A DNA stretch of 31,292 nucleotides. Source: JANXXV01 sp038230275. Its GTDB lineage: Bacteria > Acidobacteriota > Terriglobia > Bryobacterales > Bryobacteraceae. A program made the translations under genes and the position numbers. Below the pieces are notes generated by a model, which did not search any database, had not been told where the DNA came from, and worked only from the letters and a program-made list of their open reading frames with translations. Location: contig JBBRNO010000073.1 in NCBI GenBank assembly GCA_038230275.1, positions 1 through 31,292 on the forward strand, given 5' to 3'. Positions within the stretch are counted from its first letter, which is position 1; every line of letters starts with the position of its first letter. Of this stretch, positions 1 through 7,538 are shown in pieces.

Positions 1-1877
1 ACAATCCGAAGCGTATCGTTGCTGGGCGCTCCGGGAATGGAAAATACATCACCGGCTAAGGCATCCGTCAGCACCGGTGCCGGTTCGCCGGAGACTTGAA
101 TTGTGTATCGTCCGTTAGCGGCTGGAATCGACGACGCCAGCGTGGTGTTGTACATCAGATTGCCATTGGAATCCCGAAGGAACTGCGCGTTCCATCCGAT
201 CCAATCGATGCCGGTGATGGGCTCAAGCGAATGAAGGCCGCACCATCGCGATTGCGGGGACGCATACGTCTTCTGGGCTGCCACAATCGAGCCGGTGCCG
301 CCAGAGCCAAGCGGTTGACGGTTGCCCAGATCGAACGCGGCAATCCAACCGGCCGAATCCTGGCCCGCCAGCAGGCATTTTAAAACCGCGTGATGAGTGG
401 TCAATTGGATGATGTTGCAGCCAAACTTTGTGGGATCGAATTCGGGACTGAAGTTCTTGAGTAGCGTCTCCAACGTGTAGGGAGCAGGCGTTAGATTCAC
501 CCAGGACATGTTGACCGCGGATCCAGGCGCGGGCGCATTGTCGTTACCGGAGTAAGTGCCTTTTAGCAGTGCCTGCTTTCCGTCGGCGGTAGTGCCCACG
601 CAATAGTAAATGTTGGGATCGGTGGGATCCCATAGCGCCTCATTTGAGAAGCACAACGCCGTGGCGCCGCCCCAACCACCCGCCACCACCGAGCCCAGGA
701 ATCGAACTTCGCCCGTGTCCGGCTGAATCCAGAAGATGTTGTTCGGCTTGTGCCCTGGCCCGGGATAGGAGCAATGGTAGCCGCCATTCGATTTCTGCGG
801 GGAGCACGTCTTGTAAAAGCCGGCCTCGGGCATGGCCGCCTGGTCGCTTAAGGTCACGTCTATGGTGGCGAATTGAATGGACACCGGCGTTCCGGCTTTG
901 GCCGGACGGATCATCACCCCGAATTGCTTGTTAAGCCGGGAACTGACGTCGTAGGTCCAGAGCGCATCGCCCCACGTATCCACGGCAGTTGCCGCGCCGA
1001 CCGTCTTGGTGCTGTCGGGAGTATCCAGCACAACCGTGCGGATCTCACCACGGCAGGAAACCCCATCAATGGTTAAGCAGACTTCCACCGCTCCGCCGGA
1101 GCCTTTCACATTCAGCTTCACGGCGCTGACCGACTGCACTTCTTCGTAGAACGGAGTCAGCCCGATGCCAGGGTCGGTCAGCGTGAGCCAGTCTTTGCCG
1201 GTGCCGCCGTAGGAGGCCGACTGGGCGTCATCTTTCAAACCGCCCTGTGGATTGGTCCAGGACGCGCCGCCGGCATTCGCGAAAGGCTTCGCCAAAAACG
1301 CATCGTCCGGAGCGTCGCCCGGAACGGAGATGCGGCGGATCAGCGTGCCGTAATTCGGGTCGATGATGGTCTGATTGCGATTGGCGTTGTCGGTGCTGGG
1401 CCAGCGAAAGTTGCCGTTCGCCGGGTCCTGCGGGAACGGCCACGGGTAGGTTGTGCCGACGGGAATGTTCGCCGTGCGGAACGATCCAGTGGCGGTATCG
1501 TTGCCGCACTTGATACGGAAGTAGTGGAGGGTATCGGTCTGCAGCGCCCGCGAGTACCATTTCTGGTCCAGAGCCTGGTTGACCGAGCGGCTGCCGGCCA
1601 CGAAGATACGCTTGCCCGAGTCCACTACGTTTCCGGTTCGGTTATCCAGGTCGGCACCCGTAAAAAGACTCGGGTTCACATCGTTGATTAGTGGGTCGTA
1701 GTTTGGGTTTTCAGAGACTTCCAGGCGGCAGGAAACTTCCGGGGGAGCCTCAAATCCGATGGCAGCTTGTACGTTGGTCGCTCCCAGCAACTGCACTCCG
1801 GAGATGGCCGCTTCCGAAAGGCTACAGCTTGCCGCAAACAACGCTACTATCCGAAACGACTGGATCGTGTGGCGCAA
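1..1877 (-). CDS. Large exported protein of unknown function, 3' end outside the window
   Basis: An open frame on the minus strand has no stop from about 1877 to the left edge, giving at least 625 residues. The N-terminus reads as a signal peptide (hydrophobic run I-V-A-L-F-A-A-S-C-S-L-S-E-A), followed by a secreted-looking, Gly/Thr/Asn-rich beta-type sequence with many Trp and Tyr and several scattered Cys. No ATG or GTG fits the frame upstream; the chosen start is a TTG 19 nt after the stop of the DUF1684 gene and 5 nt behind a TATACT hexamer. No Shine-Dalgarno is visible, so the start is uncertain. I recognise no family. Position after the DUF1684 gene suggests co-expression or a promoter of its own at the gene junction. 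The strong codon-pattern continuity and sensible protein composition support it as real. Confidence 0.7.
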   Translation of the reverse strand, partial: MRHTIQSFRIVALFAASCSLSEAAISGVQLLGATNVQAAIGFEAPPEVSCRLEVSENPNYDPLINDVNPSLFTGADLDNRTGNVVDSGKRIFVAGSRSVNQALDQKWYSRALQTDTLHYFRIKCGNDTATGSFRTANIPVGTTYPWPFPQDPANGNFRWPSTDNANRNQTIIDPNYGTLIRRISVPGDAPDDAFLAKPFANAGGASWTNPQGGLKDDAQSASYGGTGKDWLTLTDPGIGLTPFYEEVQSVSAVKLNVKGSGGAVEVCLTIDGVSCRGEIRTVVLDTPDSTKTVGAATAVDTWGDALWTYDVSSRLNKQFGVMIRPAKAGTPVSIQFATIDVTLSDQAAMPEAGFYKTCSPQKSNGGYHCSYPGPGHKPNNIFWIQPDTGEVRFLGSVVAGGWGGATALCFSNEALWDPTDPNIYYCVGTTADGKQALLKGTYSGNDNAPAPGSAVNMSWVNLTPAPYTLETLLKNFSPEFDPTKFGCNIIQLTTHHAVLKCLLAGQDSAGWIAAFDLGNRQPLGSGGTGSIVAAQKTYASPQSRWCGLHSLEPITGIDWIGWNAQFLRDSNGNLMYNTTLASSIPAANGRYTIQVSGEPAPVLTDALAGDVFSIPGAPSNDTLRI

Positions 1878-1882
1878 ATTAC

Positions 1883-1888
1883 AGTATA
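1883..1888 (-). promoter_or_regulatory. Candidate -10 element (TATACT) for the exported protein
   Basis: TATACT on the minus strand ends 5 nt before the TTG start at 1877, so transcription would begin at or next to the start codon. No convincing -35 is seen. Confidence 0.4.
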
Positions 1889-1896
1889 CGACGATT

Positions 1897-2763
1897 TTAT
1901 GGATGGCCCTTCGGCTGGTACATCTTCTCCCCGGCCGGGATTTCGATCGTCAGGCGATTCTGCGCAGTGGGCAGAGGGCAAGTAGCAAACGACGTGAACG
2001 CGCACGGCGGGTTGTACGCCCGGTTGAAATCGAGAGTGACTTTTCCATCCTTCGGCATCGCGGTATAGAGGAAGCGGGCCGCGGGGTAAGTGGTCTTTCC
2101 GGCCGTCTTGTCACGGAAAACCCAGAAGAGGGTATCGCCTTCGATGGTAGGTTCCAGGCGGATCTGTTGTCCGCCTTTCTGAAACTCGGCGTAGCCCGGA
2201 CTCATCCCTTCTTCCTTCTCCCCCACCATGGTGTCGAAGATCACTTTCTTCGGCTGGGGATAGGCCACGAACTTCGCCTCGATCTTCCATTCCGGTTGGA
2301 CGGGGAACCACTGCAGCCCGGCGAACTCGCGGCGGGTTACGGCGTCGGGGTCTTTCAAACGGACGGCATTCCGGGTACCCCGATGAATTACGAACAGCTT
2401 GAGATTGCCGATACCGATGATGTCGGGAGTGGCGCCATTCTGATCCGATTGCAATTCGGCGGCGGTCACCAGCTTGCCGTTCAGGGTGACGGCCGCGCCA
2501 GGGTTGACCGCAAGATGCAGCACCCTGTCGGTATGCATGGTTATGACCGCCACGTTCGCGGCTCCACGGGGCAGTCTGATCTTGCTGGTGGGCGAACTGC
2601 CGATGCGATTGTAGCCTTCCGAGAGCCAGAACAACCCGGCCACGGACAGCCATCCATCTTCGGCTTTTAACGCGGCTTCGCGCTTCTCGCGCCACTTCAT
2701 GACTTCGTCCTGATAGCCGGTGTTGGAGGCAAACATGAGGAGCGCCGCTAAGAGAACGTGCAT
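1897..2763 (-). CDS. DUF1684 family exported protein
   Basis: A 288-residue protein with a short signal peptide (MHVLLAALLMFAS). The C-terminal third carries the hallmark DUF1684 block: FNRAYNPPCAF, then TSFATCPLPTAQNRL and IPAGEKMY, around residues 245-285. The N-terminal part has the family's W-R-x-x-R and DGWLSVAGLFWL segments. DUF1684 proteins are common in Bacteroidetes and Acidobacteria; their biochemical role is not established. Length is normal for the family. The start ATG is preceded at 6 nt by TATTCT, so it may be read from a leaderless transcript even though the upstream lactonase-like gene ends only 18 nt away. Function beyond the family name cannot be assigned. Confidence 0.9.
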   Translation of the reverse strand: MHVLLAALLMFASNTGYQDEVMKWREKREAALKAEDGWLSVAGLFWLSEGYNRIGSSPTSKIRLPRGAANVAVITMHTDRVLHLAVNPGAAVTLNGKLVTAAELQSDQNGATPDIIGIGNLKLFVIHRGTRNAVRLKDPDAVTRREFAGLQWFPVQPEWKIEAKFVAYPQPKKVIFDTMVGEKEEGMSPGYAEFQKGGQQIRLEPTIEGDTLFWVFRDKTAGKTTYPAARFLYTAMPKDGKVTLDFNRAYNPPCAFTSFATCPLPTAQNRLTIEIPAGEKMYQPKGHP

Positions 2764-2769
2764 GTCTAC

Positions 2770-2775
2770 AGAATA
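2770..2775 (-). promoter_or_regulatory. Candidate -10 element (TATTCT) for the DUF1684 gene
   Basis: TATTCT on the minus strand ends 6 nt before the ATG at 2763, inside the 18-nt gap to the upstream gene. No clear -35. Confidence 0.4.
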
Positions 2776-2781
2776 CCGGGT

Positions 2782-3672
2782 TCAGAAGTGGAAGAGCTTC
2801 ATGGCGTTCGCGCCGCGGATTTTGGCGCGGGCTTCCTCCGTGGTGAAGTCGAAGGTTGCGTTGAAGAGGGCGCTGTTCTTCCGGTACTGTTCCCGATTCA
2901 TGCCGAGGCCGCCCCAGAGCATGCGGTCTTGCCCGAATGCCTGAAATGCCTTTTGCGTTTCGGCCTTGCGGTTCATGTACTCACCGGAATACTTCATGTA
3001 GACTTTCGGCAGTTCCGAGAGCCGCAGCACGTTGTCGAATTCAGCGGCGGTGCCCTGTGCTACGCGGCCGAGGTGATCGAGAATCACTGGCATCCGCGGG
3101 AACTGCGCGGCAAGCTTGCGGACCTGCGGCGCGTAATAAGGGATGAAGTGCATCTGGATGCCGAGGCCGAGATCGTGGGCGGCCTTCCAGGTCTTCGCCA
3201 TCTCCGGCGAGGCTAGGTCTCGGTCACGGATGGGGCCGGATTTCGTTGGGTATTTATCGGGCAGGGCGGTGGCATGGACGCGAAGAGCCACGATGCGGCC
3301 GGGCAGTTCTTTGGTCAATTGCTTCATGCGGGCGACGGTATCCGGTGCGAGGGCATCGAAGAGGCAGGTGCCTTTGAAGAAGCCCTTCGATGGCTCATTA
3401 GCGATGCAGTACTTGAGGTAGCGGTGATCGTCTTGATAGGGCTCCGGGTGAACGATTACCACGTGGTCGATTTTGGCTTCGCGCACGAAGTCGAGATAGG
3501 GCGCTAGCGGTTCCGGCTTCGGCCGGTAGGCGGCGTTGGCGTGGTAGGGGAACGCCTTCTGATCTTCCGCAAACAGATGGACGTGGGTGTCTACCAGGAC
3601 AGGCTGGGCGGCCCGTAGTTGTAGTGTTGCCAAAAGTCCCAGAGACAGTTCGCGGCGAGTCCAGTTTTCCAT
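2782..3672 (-). CDS. Exported amidohydrolase of the COG3618 sugar-lactonase type
   Basis: A 296-residue TIM-barrel hydrolase of the Amidohydro_2/COG3618 family, whose studied members open sugar lactones such as L-fuconolactone or pyrone dicarboxylate lactone. The N-terminus WTRRELSLGLLA resembles a twin-arginine signal, so export is likely. Metal-site motifs seen are VDTHVHLF (H30, H32), QMHFIPYY and ILDHLGRV. The usual WGSDxP motif near the C-terminus is instead W253-G-G-L-G-M, so the catalytic Asp expected there is absent or displaced. The gene is divergent from rhamnulokinase across 33 bp, which fits a rhamnose or other deoxy-sugar acid lactone as substrate, but that is inference. TACACT lies 7 nt before the ATG. 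Confidence 0.87.
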   Translation of the reverse strand: MENWTRRELSLGLLATLQLRAAQPVLVDTHVHLFAEDQKAFPYHANAAYRPKPEPLAPYLDFVREAKIDHVVIVHPEPYQDDHRYLKYCIANEPSKGFFKGTCLFDALAPDTVARMKQLTKELPGRIVALRVHATALPDKYPTKSGPIRDRDLASPEMAKTWKAAHDLGLGIQMHFIPYYAPQVRKLAAQFPRMPVILDHLGRVAQGTAAEFDNVLRLSELPKVYMKYSGEYMNRKAETQKAFQAFGQDRMLWGGLGMNREQYRKNSALFNATFDFTTEEARAKIRGANAMKLFHF

Positions 3673-3705
3673 GGGAACGAGTGTATCGCGTTATACTCAC
3701 TGCTC
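3673..3705. promoter_or_regulatory. 33-bp divergent promoter region between lactonase-like gene and rhaB
   Basis: Both start codons are separated by only 33 bp. On the plus strand TATACT (3692-3697) ends 8 nt before the GTG of rhaB; on the minus strand TACACT (3685-3680) ends 7 nt before the ATG of the hydrolase. Both transcripts would be leaderless or nearly so, and the -35 regions would lie inside the opposing genes. Shared regulation is likely. Confidence 0.5.
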
Positions 3706-5127
3706 GTGAGTCCAAAACGATTTCTGGCCTGCGACCTGGGAGCCGAGAGCGGCCGGGTGATGCTTGGCACCATTGCCAACGATGCGCTGGTGCTGGAAGA
3801 ATTGCACCGGTTTCCGAATGAACCTGTTCTGTTGCCGACCGGCCTGTACTGGGACATGCTGCGGCTGTTCCATGAGATTCTGAACGGGCTGCGGGTGGCG
3901 GGACGCGTTCGCAGGCTGCCGGTGGACGGCATCGGCATCGATACGTGGGGCGTCGATTTCGGGTTGCTGGGCGCGGATGGAGCGCTGGTGGACAACCCCC
4001 GGCATTACCGCGATTCGCGTAACAACGGAATGCCGGAGAACACATTTGCGGTGGTGCCGCGCGCGCGGATCTTCGCCGAAACCGGCGTGCAGTTCATGCA
4101 GATCAACTCGCTGTATCAACTGCGCGCGATGGCCTTGGCTAAGAGCGGCGCGCTGGAGCGGGCGGCTACGCTGCTGTTCATTCCCGATCTGCTGAACTAC
4201 TGGCTGACCGGCGAGAAGAAGGCTGAGGTTACGATCGCCAGCACGTCGCAGTTTTACGATCCGGTGAAGAAGGCTTGGGCGGTCGGGATCTTAACGGAGC
4301 TATCGATTCCTACGAAGATGCTGCCCGAGCTTATCCAGCCGGGGGAGGAGCTTGGTCCACTGCTGGATGGCGTTGGTGAGTACACCGGGTTAGGTCCGGT
4401 GACGGTGTACGCTTCTGCGGGGCATGATACGGCAGCGGCGGTGGCGGCGGTTCCTGCCGAGGGCTCTGACTTCTGCTACATCAGTTCAGGGACCTGGTCC
4501 TTGATGGGGGTGGAGTTGAATGCGCCGTTGATCAACGACCAGACGCTGGCGCTGAACTTCACCAACGAAGCTGGGGTTGCCGGAACCACGCGGCTGCTGA
4601 AGAACATCGCCGGCCTGTGGCTGTTGCAGGAGTGCCGCCGGGATTGGGCGCTGGCGGGCCATGAGTACTCCTACGAGGAATTGACACAGGCTGCGGCGGA
4701 AGCCCCGCCATATGCCGGTTACATTCATCCCGATGCGTTCCTGGAGCCGGGCCATATGCCGGCGAAGATCGCGGCTTACTGTGAAGCGACTGGACAGCCG
4801 GTGCCGGGCAGTCATGGGGCCATGGCGCGGGCGATTCTGGAAGGGTTGGCGCGACGGTATCGGGAAGTGCTGGAGAACCTGGAAGCGTTGACTGGACGGC
4901 GGTTGCAGGTGATCCATATTGTGGGTGGCGGATCGCGGAACCGGCTGCTGAATCAACTGGTGGCGAATGCTACGGGGCGGACCGTGGTGGCCGGCCCGGC
5001 TGAGGCTACGGCGATTGGGAATGTGCTGGTTCAAGCTATGGGCGCCGGGGTAATTGCGGATTTGGCGGCAGCCCGGCGGCTGGTTGCGCGGTCGTTTCCG
5101 GTTGACAGGTTCGAGCCGGTCCAGTAG
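3706..5127 (+). CDS. rhaB: Rhamnulokinase
   Basis: A 473-residue FGGY-family sugar kinase that phosphorylates L-rhamnulose to L-rhamnulose-1-phosphate in the cytoplasm. Motifs: N-terminal phosphate-1 loop CDLGAESGRVML, IDTWGVDFGLL, ASAGHDTAAAVAAVP, FCYISSGTWSLMGVEL, and the C-terminal FGGY signature region HIVGGGSRNRLLNQLVANAT followed by GPAEATAIGN. Length matches known RhaB (about 490). The GTG start is the only one that keeps the whole phosphate-1 strand with a short N-terminus, and it sits 8 nt behind TATACT with no Shine-Dalgarno. Isomerase, aldolase and mutarotase genes of the pathway are not in the window, so the rhamnose system is either split or continued elsewhere. RhaB specificity versus other FGGY kinases rests on overall motif resemblance. 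Confidence 0.92.
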   Translation: MSPKRFLACDLGAESGRVMLGTIANDALVLEELHRFPNEPVLLPTGLYWDMLRLFHEILNGLRVAGRVRRLPVDGIGIDTWGVDFGLLGADGALVDNPRHYRDSRNNGMPENTFAVVPRARIFAETGVQFMQINSLYQLRAMALAKSGALERAATLLFIPDLLNYWLTGEKKAEVTIASTSQFYDPVKKAWAVGILTELSIPTKMLPELIQPGEELGPLLDGVGEYTGLGPVTVYASAGHDTAAAVAAVPAEGSDFCYISSGTWSLMGVELNAPLINDQTLALNFTNEAGVAGTTRLLKNIAGLWLLQECRRDWALAGHEYSYEELTQAAAEAPPYAGYIHPDAFLEPGHMPAKIAAYCEATGQPVPGSHGAMARAILEGLARRYREVLENLEALTGRRLQVIHIVGGGSRNRLLNQLVANATGRTVVAGPAEATAIGNVLVQAMGAGVIADLAAARRLVARSFPVDRFEPVQ

Positions 5128-5130
5128 AGT
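5102..5130 (+). promoter_or_regulatory. Near-consensus sigma-70-type promoter inside the 3' end of rhaB
   Basis: TTGACA (5102-5107), a 17-bp spacer, then TAGAGT (5125-5130). The GTG of the following small exported ORF begins 8 nt after the -10, at the expected transcription start. It is the best -35/-10 pair I found in the window. Confidence 0.6.
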
Positions 5131-5138
5131 TCTGGATA

Positions 5139-5384
5139 GTGCCCTTCGCCATTGCTCTGCTGCTTACGTTGTGGTGCGTGCACGCGTTGCCTTGCGCGAA
5201 ACCGGCAACTTCCGTCAGCGGATATGTGCAGGTCCTGCAGCGGCGCGTTGCAAAGAGTCCGCTGCGTTCGGCGGGCGAGTTTGCCCCGCGTCAGGAACGG
5301 GCAGTTCCGATTTACAGCGCGGTTTCAGCATGGGCTGAACGGGCTGTGTCTTTTCAGATTCCTCCTCCTTCAGTCAGTCTGTAG
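5139..5384 (+). CDS. Small exported protein, 81 residues, unknown function
   Basis: GTG-started ORF of 81 residues. It begins with a clear signal peptide (MPFAIALLLTLWCVHALP, cleavage probably after ALP or CA). The mature part of about 60 residues is basic then polar, ends PPPSVSL, and matches nothing I know. Support comes from position: TTGACA-17 bp-TAGAGT lies directly upstream with the start codon at the predicted transcription start, and the stop is 24 nt before the SecA-like gene. It probably leads a transcription unit containing the SecA-like ATPase and possibly DUF885. It could instead be a fortuitous ORF in a leader region of the SecA-like gene; codon-bias or homologue evidence would settle that. 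Confidence 0.55.
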   Translation: MPFAIALLLTLWCVHALPCAKPATSVSGYVQVLQRRVAKSPLRSAGEFAPRQERAVPIYSAVSAWAERAVSFQIPPPSVSL

Positions 5385-5408
5385 ACTGTCGCGACTCAAG
5401 GGAGGATC

Positions 5409-7523
5409 ATGCTAACCGATTTGGAAAAGATCAACCGGCGGCGAGCGGAACTGCGCGCCTGCACGGATGAAGAACTGAAGATCTTCGACAGGACTTCGCT
5501 AGTGGACAGGTTCGCGATCTGCTGTGAAGTTGCCTGGCGCGTGCTTGGGCTGCAGCCGTTCGATGTGCAGATTCTCGGCGGGCTTGCACTGTGCCGCGGG
5601 AACATTGCCGAGATGCAGACCGGCGAGGGCAAGACCCTGGCCGCCGTGCCTGCGGTGGCGTTTCTGGCGATGCAGGGCAAGGGCGTTCATGTGCTGACCG
5701 TGAACGACTATCTGGCGCGGCGGGATGCGGAGTGGATGGGCGGTATCTATCGCTTTCTGGGGTTGACCGTTGGGTTCATTTCACAGGGCATGAGCATTGC
5801 CGGGCGGCAGCAGGCCTACGGCTGCGATATCACGTATGCTACCGCGAATGAGGTTGGTTTCGACTTCCTACGCGACGGCCTTTGTATGCGTCCGGAGGAG
5901 TTGGTGCAGCGGGCGTTTCAAGCGGCGGTGATCGATGAGGCCGACTCCATTCTGATTGACGAGGCACGTATTCCGCTGGTGATTGCCGGTGGCCGCAGCG
6001 ACACCGAGCCGGCTGCTCTGCGGGCGGATCGGGTTGCCCGGGGCTTTCGGCGGCATTACGATTTCGAGGTGGATGAGTATGGCCGTAACGTCCAGTTAAC
6101 CGATACCGGGATTCGAAAGGCTGAGCTTGCACTGGGATGCTCAAACCTGTTTGAGATTGAGAATCTTCCGTTGCTTACCGCGGTGCAGGATGCGCTTCAT
6201 GCGCACGTGTTCTTGCGGCGTGATGTGGATTATCTGGTTCGCGAAAGCGGGATTGAACTGGTGGATGAGTTCAAGGGGCGCATCGCTCAGGACCGGCGTT
6301 GGCCGGCTGGATTGCAGACCGCGCTGGAGGCGAAGGAAGGCGTCGCGCTGAAGAGCCAGGGCACGATATTGGGATCGATCACGCTGCAGAATCTGATCGG
6401 ATTGTATCCATTCCGGTGTGGAATGACGGGGACCGCGGCAACGCAGTCGGAAGAGTTGCGGGACGTCTACGGCATGCATGTGAACGTGATTCCTACTAAC
6501 AAGCCGATGATCCGCGTGGACCATCCCGACTTCTTGTTTCCGTCCAAGGCCGCCAAGGAACGGGCTGTGCTGAACGAGATCCTCCACGTTCATGAAACCG
6601 GACGGCCGATTCTGGTGGGCACTGCTAGCGTGGAAGAATCCGAACGGCTTAGCGGGCGGCTGCTTGTTCCGCATGAGACATTGAATGCGCGGAACGATGA
6701 GCGGGAGGCGGCGATTATCGCGCGGGCCGGGCTGCGCGGCGCGGTTACGATCTCAACCAACATGGCGGGGCGCGGCACCGATATTCAACTGGGCGCCGAT
6801 GTGGCTGAGTTGGGTTTGTATGTGATCGGCACCAATAAGCATGAGAGCCGGCGGATTGATAACCAGCTGCGCGGGCGGGCCGGACGGCAGGGCGATCCTG
6901 GGTCGTCCCGATTCTTTGTCAGCCGTGAGGACGATCTGATGGTGAAGTTTGGCGGGGAGCAGCGGATCGTGGAAGGGCAGAATCTGGAGATCCGGCGGAC
7001 GCTGTGGAAGTACGAAACCGTGTTGGAGAAGCAGCGGCGGGTGATTCAGCAGCGGCGGCGGGATGTGCTTTTCGGGGAAGCGGCCAGTTTGCTGGAGGAG
7101 TTGGACATTGTGCTGTACGATTCCATTCTGGCGGCGGTGGGGCCGGAGCGGCTGCTGGAGGCGGAGAGGTTGATTGAGCTGTCTATCATTGATGAAATGT
7201 GGTCGGACTATCTGGCGGAAGTGACCGAAATTCGCGGCGGCATCCACTGGGTGTCCTGGGGCGGGCGCGATCCGCTGCACTCCTTTCTTACTACCGTGGT
7301 GGACCTGTTCGCCGATTTGGAAGAGCGGATCGATGAGGAGGTGATGGAGGTGTTTCGCGGGCTGGATGTATCCGGCGGAGAGATCCGGCTCCAAGGCATT
7401 GGGCTGCTGGAACGGGGCGCCACGTGGACCTATCTGACAACGGATCAGCCATTCGGGACTTGGACGGAACGCATCCTGAAAGGCATTGCACGCAAGTTTC
7501 GGAGGCGGGAAGCTTCCGGGTAG
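5409..7523 (+). CDS. Short SecA-type preprotein translocase ATPase (SecA2-like paralogue)
   Basis: A 704-residue DEAD-type motor of the SecA family. NBD1 has Walker A EMQTGEGKT (residues 68-76), TVNDYLARRDAEWM (97-110) and Walker B VIDEADSILIDEARIPL (174-190). NBD2 has CGMTGTAATQSEE, STNMAGRGTDIQLGADV and QLRGRAGRQGDPGSSRFF (about 484-501). The preprotein cross-linking region between Walker B and CGMTGT is present. Standard SecA is 800-900 or more residues with a Cys-rich zinc tail; here the protein ends in a basic KFRRREASG without that tail, and the first residues are short. This suggests a second, specialised SecA. A GGGAGG Shine-Dalgarno (5400-5405) lies 3 nt before the ATG. Neighbours are a small exported peptide and a lipoprotein, possible clients. 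That it is the housekeeping SecA is less likely but not excluded. Confidence 0.88.
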   Translation: MLTDLEKINRRRAELRACTDEELKIFDRTSLVDRFAICCEVAWRVLGLQPFDVQILGGLALCRGNIAEMQTGEGKTLAAVPAVAFLAMQGKGVHVLTVNDYLARRDAEWMGGIYRFLGLTVGFISQGMSIAGRQQAYGCDITYATANEVGFDFLRDGLCMRPEELVQRAFQAAVIDEADSILIDEARIPLVIAGGRSDTEPAALRADRVARGFRRHYDFEVDEYGRNVQLTDTGIRKAELALGCSNLFEIENLPLLTAVQDALHAHVFLRRDVDYLVRESGIELVDEFKGRIAQDRRWPAGLQTALEAKEGVALKSQGTILGSITLQNLIGLYPFRCGMTGTAATQSEELRDVYGMHVNVIPTNKPMIRVDHPDFLFPSKAAKERAVLNEILHVHETGRPILVGTASVEESERLSGRLLVPHETLNARNDEREAAIIARAGLRGAVTISTNMAGRGTDIQLGADVAELGLYVIGTNKHESRRIDNQLRGRAGRQGDPGSSRFFVSREDDLMVKFGGEQRIVEGQNLEIRRTLWKYETVLEKQRRVIQQRRRDVLFGEAASLLEELDIVLYDSILAAVGPERLLEAERLIELSIIDEMWSDYLAEVTEIRGGIHWVSWGGRDPLHSFLTTVVDLFADLEERIDEEVMEVFRGLDVSGGEIRLQGIGLLERGATWTYLTTDQPFGTWTERILKGIARKFRRREASG

Positions 7524-7525
7524 TT

Positions 7526-7531
7526 TACTAT
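7526..7531 (+). promoter_or_regulatory. Candidate -10 element (TACTAT) for the DUF885 gene
   Basis: TACTAT ends 7 nt before the ATG at 7539, in the 15-nt gap after the SecA-like gene. It may allow independent leaderless transcription. A weak AGG at 7533-7535 is too close to the ATG to be a convincing ribosome site. Confidence 0.35.
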
Positions 7532-7538
7532 CAGGTTT

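Noticed and set aside
1759..2670. Plus-strand open frame of 303 codons opposite the DUF1684 gene
   Set aside because: DUF1684 is unmistakable on the minus strand; the plus frame has no family features.
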